Assembly: GCF_900112475.1 (NCBI RefSeq)
Contig: NZ_FOLW01000009.1
Location: 88,544 to 152,543 of the forward strand
DNA length: 64,000 bases
Direction: 5' to 3'
DNA from: Pragia fontium DSM 5563 = ATCC 49100
Lineage (GTDB): Bacteria > Pseudomonadota > Gammaproteobacteria > Enterobacterales > Enterobacteriaceae
A program made the position numbers and the translations under genes. Each line of letters begins with the position of its first letter. Position 1 is the first letter of the stretch. This document shows, in pieces, positions 57,735-64,000 of this stretch. Under the pieces are notes generated by a model. The model saw only the letters and a program-made list of their open reading frames with translations, was not told where the DNA came from and did not search any database.

Positions 57735-58496
57735 GTGAAACAAACTCAACGACATGAGTCTATTATTGATCTGGTGCGTAAGCATGGCTATGTCAGTACC
57801 GAAGAGCTGGTAGAACATTTTAGCGTTAGTCCGCAGACGATTCGTCGCGATTTGAATGAGTTAGCCGATCAAAACAAAATTCAACGTCATCACGGCGGGG
57901 CCGCTTTACCTTCAAGTTCCGCGGTGAATGCCGCCTATCACGATCGTAAAGTGATGTGGTTGGCCGAGAAAGCCCGTATTGCTGAGCGCGTAGCCGCTCA
58001 TATTCCAGACGGCGCCACTTTGTTTATTGATATCGGTACCACGCCAGAAGCCGTGGCTCACGCGCTGCTCAACCATAAAAACTTACGAGTGGTGACCAAT
58101 AACCTGAATGTGGCGACCTTATTGACCGGTAAACCCGACTTCCGTTTGATTCTGGCCGGTGGTGAAGTGCGCTCTCGTGATGGCGGTATTATTGGCGAAG
58201 CGACGCTGGATTTCATTTCCCAGTTTCGTTTGGATTACGGCATTCTGGGCATTAGCGGTATTGATATGGACGGTAGCCTGCTGGAGTTTGATTACCATGA
58301 GGTACGTACTAAGCGGGCAATCATTGAGAATTCACGTAGCGTGATGTTAGTAACCGACCACTCCAAGTTTGGCCGTAATGCGATGGTCAATTTAGGCAAT
58401 ATGGGGCTGATTGATTATCTGTTTACCGATGAAGAACCGCCAGCCAGCGTAATGAGTATTATCAAACAGTACGATGTGAAGTTGGAACTCTGCTAA
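57735..58496 (+). CDS. glpR: GlpR, glycerol-3-phosphate regulon repressor
   Basis: A 253-residue DeoR-family repressor starting at GTG. The helix-turn-helix is VSTEELVEHFSVSPQTIRRD (about residues 20-39) and the sensor domain carries DIGTTPEAVAHAL and AGGEVRSRDGGIIGEATLDF. Very close to E. coli GlpR, which is intact at the same position only in strains without the K-12 lesion. It would bind the operators before glpD and glpA/glpT. Confidence 0.96.
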   Translation: MKQTQRHESIIDLVRKHGYVSTEELVEHFSVSPQTIRRDLNELADQNKIQRHHGGAALPSSSAVNAAYHDRKVMWLAEKARIAERVAAHIPDGATLFIDIGTTPEAVAHALLNHKNLRVVTNNLNVATLLTGKPDFRLILAGGEVRSRDGGIIGEATLDFISQFRLDYGILGISGIDMDGSLLEFDYHEVRTKRAIIENSRSVMLVTDHSKFGRNAMVNLGNMGLIDYLFTDEEPPASVMSIIKQYDVKLELC

Positions 58497-58730
58497 TTAA
58501 ACTATCGGCAGGTAGCACCTATTTTTTACGGGTTATCTGCTGATTTTCCCTCCTGTTTTTTATCTCTAATCCACTTTTTTACCTCAACCACTGCCTTACG
58601 GCGGTTCTTTGCTGTGATATAGACCATCAATAACCTTGTACTTTATGGCAGGTATGTCTATAGGTAACTTATCGGTCAAATAATAATCTTCTATAAAGCA
58701 GCAAATTACCCTTTAATTTATTGTGGTTTT
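58497..58730. other. Region between glpR and the glpD control sites
   Basis: About 230 bases with no credible gene and no clear terminator. A small GC-richer stretch at 58590-58605 is not an obvious hairpin. Confidence 0.4.
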
Positions 58731-58752
58731 AATGTTATCTGGATCACGCGAA
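58731..58752 (+). promoter_or_regulatory. CRP site before glpD
   Basis: AATGTTATCTGGATCACGCG carries TGTTA-tctgga-TCACG, a good CRP match about 115 bases before the start codon and about 60 bases upstream of the candidate -10 box. It fits the known catabolite activation of glpD. Confidence 0.75.
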
Positions 58753-58798
58753 AATGTTTTTATTTGGTTAATTGCTAGCTAAGCTGATTGCTTTTGTC

Positions 58799-58843
58799 TA
58801 CAATAATGCTCGAAATCGAACATTATGAGCTCTTGCGAGCATA
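58799..58843 (+). promoter_or_regulatory. glpD promoter -10 and tandem GlpR operators
   Basis: TACAAT (58799-58804) is a likely -10. Directly after it lie TAATGCTCGAAATCGAACAT plus TA (58804-58825) and TATGAGCTCTTGCGAGCATA (58824-58843), two abutting palindromes with GlpR half-sites TGCTCG/CGAACA. E. coli glpD has the same pair of operators over its start site. Confidence 0.85.
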
Positions 58844-58856
58844 AAGAGGTAATAGA

Positions 58857-60362
58857 ATGGAAACCAAAGACCTAATAGTTATCGGCGGTGGAATCAATGG
58901 TGCAGGTATTGCAGCTGATGCTGCCGGACGTGGGCTTTCCGTTCTACTGTTGGAAGCCCGGGATTTAGCCTGTGCAACCTCCTCGGCCAGTTCGAAGTTG
59001 ATTCATGGTGGATTACGCTATCTGGAGCATTATGAATTCCGTCTGGTCAGTGAAGCATTGGCCGAGCGGGAAGTGCTGCTGCGCTTAGCGCCACATATTG
59101 CGTTCCCATTACGCTTCCGCTTGCCTCACCAGCCGCATTTACGTCCGGCATGGATGATTCGTGCTGGTTTGTTCCTGTACGATCATTTGGGCAAACGAAC
59201 CAGTCTGCCATCCAGTAACGGTCTGAAGTTTGGCCCGGACTCGGTGTTAAAATCGGAGTTGACCCGTGGCTTTGAATATTCTGACTGTTGGGTGGATGAT
59301 GCCCGCTTGGTCGTTCTGAACGCTCAGGAAGTGGTTGAGCGAGGTGGTGAAGTACGTACCCGTACCAAAGTGACCCGCGCCTGGCGTGAAGAGGGTATCT
59401 GGGTAGTGGAAGCTTATGATGAAACCACCGGTGAAACCCTGACCTGGCGTGCCAAAGGCCTAGTGAATGCGACCGGCCCATGGGTGAAACAGTTCTATGA
59501 TGATGGCCTACAGCTAAAATCACCACGCGGTATTCGCTTGATTAAAGGCAGCCATATTGTGGTACCAAAAGTACACAATCAGCCGCAAGCGTATATTTTA
59601 CAGAATGAAGATAACCGTATTGTTTTTGTTATCCCATGGTTGGGTGAGTTCTCCATTATCGGTACGACCGATGTGGAATATCATGGCGACCCGCATGATG
59701 TGAAGATTGACGATAATGAAGTGAATTACCTGCTGAAAGTGTATAACGATCACTTTAAAAAGCAGCTGAACAAAGATGATATTGTCTGGACCTATTCCGG
59801 CGTTCGCCCACTGTGTGATGATGAGTCTGATTCTGCTCAGGCGGTAACTCGTGATTATACTTTGGAAGTTGCTGATGATGCTGGCAAAGCACCGCTGCTA
59901 TCAGTATTCGGCGGTAAATTGACGACCTATCGTAAGCTGGCTGAACACGCGATGGAGAAGTTAGCTCATTATTATCCGGGTATCGGCCCAGCATGGACCA
60001 AAAACGGTGTACTGCCTGGTGGTGATATGGGTACCGATCGCAATAGCTATGCGGCTCAGCTACGCCGTAAGCACGATTGGTTACCTGATACGCTGGCGAT
60101 TCACTATGCCCAGACTTATGGTTCACGTACCGAAATGCTGCTGGAAAACAAAAATAGTCTGGCTGACCTGGGTGAAGACTTCGGTCATGACCTGTATGAA
60201 GCCGAGCTGGAATATCTGGTAGCTAAAGAATGGGCTCTGGAGCTGGACGATGTGATTTGGCGTCGTACCAAGTTAGGTATGTGGCTGAGTGAAGAACAGC
60301 AGCAGCGCGTCGCAGCTTGGTTAAAAGATGTAGCTGGTAGAAAAACTCGGTTTGCTGAATAA
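58857..60362 (+). CDS. glpD: GlpD, aerobic glycerol-3-phosphate dehydrogenase
   Basis: A 501-residue membrane-associated flavoenzyme. FAD motif VIGGGINGAGIAADAAGRG (about 9-27), TSSASSKLIHGGLRYLEHYE, and IIGTTDVEYHGDP with SGVRPLCDDESDSAQAVTRD in the substrate region. It oxidises glycerol-3-phosphate to DHAP and reduces ubiquinone. AGAGG lies 8 bases before ATG. It is the aerobic counterpart of GlpABC 15 kb upstream. Confidence 0.97.
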   Translation: METKDLIVIGGGINGAGIAADAAGRGLSVLLLEARDLACATSSASSKLIHGGLRYLEHYEFRLVSEALAEREVLLRLAPHIAFPLRFRLPHQPHLRPAWMIRAGLFLYDHLGKRTSLPSSNGLKFGPDSVLKSELTRGFEYSDCWVDDARLVVLNAQEVVERGGEVRTRTKVTRAWREEGIWVVEAYDETTGETLTWRAKGLVNATGPWVKQFYDDGLQLKSPRGIRLIKGSHIVVPKVHNQPQAYILQNEDNRIVFVIPWLGEFSIIGTTDVEYHGDPHDVKIDDNEVNYLLKVYNDHFKKQLNKDDIVWTYSGVRPLCDDESDSAQAVTRDYTLEVADDAGKAPLLSVFGGKLTTYRKLAEHAMEKLAHYYPGIGPAWTKNGVLPGGDMGTDRNSYAAQLRRKHDWLPDTLAIHYAQTYGSRTEMLLENKNSLADLGEDFGHDLYEAELEYLVAKEWALELDDVIWRRTKLGMWLSEEQQQRVAAWLKDVAGRKTRFAE

Positions 60363-60410
60363 GCAAGTTAGGTAGCAGTGTTGCTATAATCTGACACTTT
60401 CTCTGCTTTT

Positions 60411-60442
60411 AAAACGCCCGATGGAATACATCGGGCGTTTTG
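60411..60442 (+). terminator. Terminator after glpD
   Basis: AAAACGCCCGATG-gaata-CATCGGGCGTTTT, followed by GTATTTTAG, about 50 bases after the glpD stop. Strong stem with flanking A/T runs on both sides. Confidence 0.92.
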
Positions 60443-61510
60443 TATTTTAGCGCCAGCAGGCGCATTATTAATATCGACAGCTCATTCATCCTCTTTCTCT
60501 CCCGATTCCTCTCTACCGGTCGTGTCTGCAATCATTTCATTGTTAACATTTCATTCACCCGCTCAGCCAGTATTTACCTTTGCTTTCATACATTTTTTAC
60601 TACCTTAATTATGACCTGAAAGATTGAGTATTGATTTCAGATTTGGCCAATGATTAGTTGTGGCTGTGGTTCTTTTATTCACTTTTCTGGCATAAGAGGA
60701 AGAGATTTTCACCTAGGCTTTTGTGTTAGGGAGAATAGAAATGTATAGCTAGTTGAGTTGCATTCTAATTGATTTTATCAATGAACTTAAAATGGATATT
60801 GAGAAGGTGATGAGTTGGCAGGATGTTTAAAATAGTGTTACTAAATAGAATTCTCAGTCTGGTGTTTTTAATGTAAACACAAAAAATTAATCTTATTTGA
60901 GTGTTTTTTAATATGAAATTACGAGTGAAATTTTTTTATATATTTAGCGTGATATTTTTTACTGTGTATTTAATTCCATGAGTTATTATTTTTTTTATTA
61001 ACTATTTATGATGTTACTTATTTATTTTATTTTGTTTTTTTGTGGTTTGCATTAAATTTCAATTGGTTATTTTTATTTTTTTTGCAGGGTGATACTAGGG
61101 TTGCCGATAAATACCTAAAAATGGTAATAGAACTTAACGATCGATTAATAAATTATAATAGTCATTAGCTATCATATCGATTTAATTGATCGGTTAAAAC
61201 AATTATCATTTTTTCGAGTATCTTGCCTAAAATAAACCTGTTAATAGAAAAGGGGCTTTCATCTTTTAGCTAAATAAATAGTCTCCTAAAAAATAATTTT
61301 ATAAATAAACTTATTTCCAGAATGATTAATGGAATGTGGTCTGCTGGATTGCGATTCTAACAGGACTCTGGCATATCGATATACGCTGAAAATGATGCTT
61401 TGAACGTCATGTCAGTTATTAACAATGGATGATTTTTCATTCTTTTAATTATTAAAAGAAAAATCGCTGATGGCTTTTATTAAGACGACGCACTCTGGGA
61501 TAGAAATATT
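60443..61510. other. AT-rich gene-poor region before the adhesin locus
   Basis: About 1070 bases without a credible gene. The section from about 60760 is very AT-rich, with long T- and A-runs (for example around 61010-61085). It ends at the TPR-like gene and must hold the adhesin-locus promoter. Composition suggests acquired, H-NS-bound DNA. No IS or repeat was recognised. Confidence 0.5.
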
Positions 61511-62206
61511 ATGTTTATATTACCTGATAAAAACTCAGTAAGAAAAGTACTGAGTGTTCTGCTGTTTTCCTTATTTACCTGTGTGGCTACGGCTAATGAC
61601 AAAACGCCTGCGGTAATATTCCAGCAGGCGATTAACGATGATCTTACCGGTTATCACAGTGATGCACGTCAGAAATATGATGTGCTGAAAGGGACTGAGA
61701 TATCAAAGGACATTGCCGTACCTTCTGCTGTTAATCTGGCTGCGTTGGGGCGTTATGGAGAGGCTCAGCGAGCATTTAATTTACTGCAGCAAGACGGTAA
61801 CAGACGTGAACAAGATTATGCCCACTTGTGGGATTTATGGTTAACCGCCAGAACCTATCAGGGAGGTGGAGGTAAGGCGGCACTACAACGAAAGCTGACT
61901 GACAAGGTTGCAAATTATAAGTGGTCTTCTGCATATGAGTCGGCCATCGCAGATATTTATGCCGGGAAAAGTAGCGCAAAGGAAATATTTCAGCTGATCG
62001 ACGGTATCACTTTCAACCGGGTAGAGGAAAAAGCTGATGCGGTAACCCAGACGGTATTCTTTATGGGGGGATATTACCAATACGTAATAAACCAGCCACA
62101 GCAAGCCATGGAATTATATCAGCGCTATGTATCGCATTTGAATAATGATTCGCTGGAACGGAGTCTGATTCAGAAAGAGCTGCTGTTCCTGAGTACACCT
62201 AAATAA
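61511..62206 (+). CDS. Secreted TPR-like protein, probable partner of the adhesin
   Basis: A 231-residue protein with a signal peptide (KVLSVLLFSLFTCVATA, cleavage near residue 28). The mature part is helical, with TPR/Sel1-like repeats (PSAVNLAALGRYGEAQRAFNLLQ, QYVINQPQQAMELYQRYVSHL). It lies 52 bases before the adhesin on the same strand, so both are probably co-transcribed. Periplasmic partner proteins co-encoded with trimeric autotransporters are known (SadB, TpgA), but this one is not clearly either. A chaperone or assembly role is inferred from position. Confidence 0.65.
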   Translation: MFILPDKNSVRKVLSVLLFSLFTCVATANDKTPAVIFQQAINDDLTGYHSDARQKYDVLKGTEISKDIAVPSAVNLAALGRYGEAQRAFNLLQQDGNRREQDYAHLWDLWLTARTYQGGGGKAALQRKLTDKVANYKWSSAYESAIADIYAGKSSAKEIFQLIDGITFNRVEEKADAVTQTVFFMGGYYQYVINQPQQAMELYQRYVSHLNNDSLERSLIQKELLFLSTPK

Positions 62207-62258
62207 TTTTTTAAAGGAATAAGCCTGTCTTTTTATCGAAGGGACTGGGGGGGAAGAG

Positions 62259-64000
62259 ATGAATACAGTATATCGTTTGGTCTGGAATGTGAGCCTAGGA
62301 ATATGGACCGCAGTCAGTGAATTTGCTAAAGCAAAAGGGAAAGGAAAAAGCGCATTACGGTTGGCAAAATCTGCGGTAATTAGCGCATTATCTGTTGCCA
62401 TGATGTCCACATCTGCATGGGCTTATGTCGTCGGAGGTGGTTCAAGCGTTGATAGTAAGGCCGTGGCTATTGGAACAGGAGCCAACGCAGCTAACTACAC
62501 GCTTGTATCGGGTGTTGGTGCTGGAAATAAAGAGATTAATGGTAAAAATGTTTCAGCCGTAGCGATAGGCAATAACGCTAAGGCCGTTGGTGCTTCTGTT
62601 GCTATTGGCGATAACGCCACTACTGCTGACCTTCTCTCTACTGCCGTAGGGGCCTATTCTAAGGCGGGAATGGGGGGATCTGCTTTTGGGGTTGCCTCTC
62701 TTGCGACGGGAAGAGACTCAGTGGCTTTTGGTTATGCCACTGAAGCATCGGGCAGCGGATCTCAGGCAATTGGCGTGTCCTCCAAAGCGACAGCAAGCAA
62801 TGCTCTGGCAATTGGTGCTGGTGCTAACGCCGCTGGCGAATCTAGCCTTTCTCTTGGTTACACCTCTAAAGCTAGTGGCATAAATGGAGTTGCTATCGGT
62901 TCAGGGGCTGCATCCAGTGCATTACGTGCTGTAGCTATCGGCTCCGGGTCTAAATCCAGTGCAGCAAATGCTGTGGCGATCGGCACGAGTGCTGTGGCCA
63001 ACAATGAAAACGATATTGCCCTAGGCACCGGTTCGTTAACCGAGAAAGCGGTAGCGACTAAAGATGTGACGTTGAACGGCCTCCATTATATTTTTGCTGG
63101 CGGTGGGCCAACCAGCACGGCCAGCGTGGGCAGCGTGGGGAATGAGCGTACCATTACTAATGTGGCAGCGGGTCGCCTGTCGGCCAGCAGTACCGATGCG
63201 GTGAATGGCTCCCAGCTGTTTGCTACCAACAGTGCGGTAACGAATATCTACAACACCGGTACTAAGTACTTTCATGCCAATTCTACCGGAGCTGATTCTC
63301 AGGCGAGTGGTCAGGATGCGGTGGCTATCGGTACGGGTGCAGTGGCCAACAATACTAATGATATCGCTTTGGGCGCAGGTTCGTTAACCGCGGCCGCAGT
63401 AGCGACTAAAAACGTGACGCTGAACGGCACCAGCTATATATTTGCCGGAACAACGCCCGGCAGCACCGTCAGCGTGGGCAGCTTGGGGAATGAGCGTACC
63501 ATCACCAATGTGGCGGCGGGTCGCCTGTCGGCCAGCAGTACTGATGCGGTGAATGGCTCCCAGCTGTTTGCTACCAACAGTGCGGTAACGAATATTTACA
63601 ACACTGGCACCAAGTACTTCCATGCCAATTCTACCGGAGCTGATTCTCAGGCGAGTGGTCAGGATGCGGTGGCTATCGGTACGGGTGCGGTGGCCAACAA
63701 TATTAATGATATCGCTTTGGGGGCAGGTTCGTTAACCGCGGCCGCGGTAGCGACTAAAGGCGTTAAACTGAATGATGTTGATTATGTGTTTGCCGGAGCA
63801 ACACCAACCAGCACCGTGAGTGTGGGCAGTGTGGGTAAGGAACGCACCATCACCAATGTGGCGGCGGGTCGTTTGTCGGGCAGTAGTACCGATGCGGTGA
63901 ATGGCTCCCAGTTGTACGCCACCAACAGTGCCGTGACCAATATTAAGAACACCGGTACCAAGTACTTCCATGCCAATTCCAGCGGCACCGATTCTCAGGC
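62259..64000 (+). CDS. Trimeric autotransporter adhesin (YadA-like), 5' part
   Basis: A frame open from ATG 62259 to the window edge (580 codons and counting). Residues 1-30 resemble an extended signal peptide region (MNTVYRLVWNVSLGIWTAVS), and cleavage is expected after SAWA at residue 55. A YadA-type head follows with many 14-residue units of the AVAIGxxA kind. From about 62994 a 116-residue unit (DIALGxGS ... TNVAAGRLSASSTDAVNGSQ LF ... TKYFHANS) repeats. The C-terminal beta-barrel anchor lies outside the window. GGGAAGAG is the ribosome binding site. It would mediate surface attachment or autoaggregation. Confidence 0.93.
   Translation, partial: MNTVYRLVWNVSLGIWTAVSEFAKAKGKGKSALRLAKSAVISALSVAMMSTSAWAYVVGGGSSVDSKAVAIGTGANAANYTLVSGVGAGNKEINGKNVSAVAIGNNAKAVGASVAIGDNATTADLLSTAVGAYSKAGMGGSAFGVASLATGRDSVAFGYATEASGSGSQAIGVSSKATASNALAIGAGANAAGESSLSLGYTSKASGINGVAIGSGAASSALRAVAIGSGSKSSAANAVAIGTSAVANNENDIALGTGSLTEKAVATKDVTLNGLHYIFAGGGPTSTASVGSVGNERTITNVAAGRLSASSTDAVNGSQLFATNSAVTNIYNTGTKYFHANSTGADSQASGQDAVAIGTGAVANNTNDIALGAGSLTAAAVATKNVTLNGTSYIFAGTTPGSTVSVGSLGNERTITNVAAGRLSASSTDAVNGSQLFATNSAVTNIYNTGTKYFHANSTGADSQASGQDAVAIGTGAVANNINDIALGAGSLTAAAVATKGVKLNDVDYVFAGATPTSTVSVGSVGKERTITNVAAGRLSGSSTDAVNGSQLYATNSAVTNIKNTGTKYFHANSSGTDSQ
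62994..64000 (+). repeat. 348-bp tandem repeats in the adhesin gene
   Basis: The same string (GTGGCCAAC) recurs at 62994, 63342 and 63690, an exact 348-base (116-codon) spacing. Copies 2 and 3 are nearly identical at DNA level and copy 1 is slightly diverged, most in its first third. Copy 3 is cut by the window end, so the total number is unknown. Confidence 0.95.

Noticed and set aside
63036..63971. Three 79-codon minus-strand frames (63036-63275, 63384-63623, 63732-63971) inside the adhesin gene
   Set aside because: They recur every 348 bases only because the plus-strand repeat does; they are antisense shadows with no ribosome binding sites of their own.
62994..64000. Regular repeats suggesting a CRISPR array
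   Set aside because: The period is 348 bases with no unique spacers, and the repeats are in frame within a long coding sequence of adhesin type.

Overview
The window is chromosomal DNA from a member of the Enterobacterales. The order ubiE-ubiJ-ubiB-tatABCD ... rfaH, ubiD-fre, rhtB-pldB-yigL, tusA/yhhQ/dcrB, rsmD-ftsYEX-rpoH and glpEGR/glpD matches that order, and the proteins are close to those of E. coli, Serratia and Yersinia. hemB next to tatD, an inositol locus next to a glp cluster, and a YadA-like adhesin point to a lineage outside the E. coli/Salmonella core. A Budvicia/Pragia-like relative is a guess. No rRNA, tRNA or CRISPR array was seen.

Layout. 1-11 kb: ubiquinone genes (ubiE end, ubiJ, ubiB), the Tat export operon, tatD, a magnesium-type hemB, rfaH, pepE, ubiD, fre and a tyrosine-phosphatase-like gene. 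11-18.2 kb: an orphan type VI secretion effector island (vgrG, a PAAR-Rhs polymorphic toxin, and a small lipoprotein that is probably its immunity protein), behind a 0.5 kb AT-rich gap. 18.3-22.4 kb: asd, rhtB, pldB, yigL. 22.4-23.45 kb: a scar region with a dispersed repeat, a VOC-family gene, a truncated RelB/DinJ-like antitoxin start with an operator-like palindrome, and an IS3-type end. 23.4-39.1 kb: a myo-inositol catabolic locus (iolB, iolE, iolC-DUF2090 fusion, two Gfo/Idh dehydrogenases, a sodium symporter, iolD, iolA, divergent iolR). It also holds a cNMP/CBS/DUF294 regulator and a DnaQ-like exonuclease. 39.4-47.7 kb: a secreted protein, glpQ-glpT and divergent glpABC. 48-56 kb: dcrB, yhhQ, tusA, yhhN, yhhL, rsmD, ftsYEX, rpoH. 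56-60.4 kb: glpE-glpG-glpR and glpD. 60.4-64 kb: a 1 kb AT-rich gap, a secreted TPR-like protein and the first 580 codons of a trimeric autotransporter adhesin with 348-bp repeats that run off the window.

How the parts work together. The glp genes form a nearly complete uptake and oxidation route for glycerol-3-phosphate and glycerophosphodiesters (GlpQ, GlpT, aerobic GlpD, anaerobic GlpABC, repressor GlpR) within about 20 kb, with recognisable CRP, FNR and GlpR sites. The iol genes encode every step from inositol to malonate semialdehyde and its decarboxylation, if the DUF2090 half of IolC is the aldolase. Repeated GAAAT-N4-ATTTC palindromes before iolA/iolR and before the second dehydrogenase are candidate IolR operators.

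The least expected signal is a family of GC-rich hairpin elements. Three related copies (6.1, 22.5 and 47.9 kb) and one different 178-bp element with inverted ends (39.2 kb) all lie between the 3' ends of convergent genes. Two of the related copies differ by paired changes in one stem.
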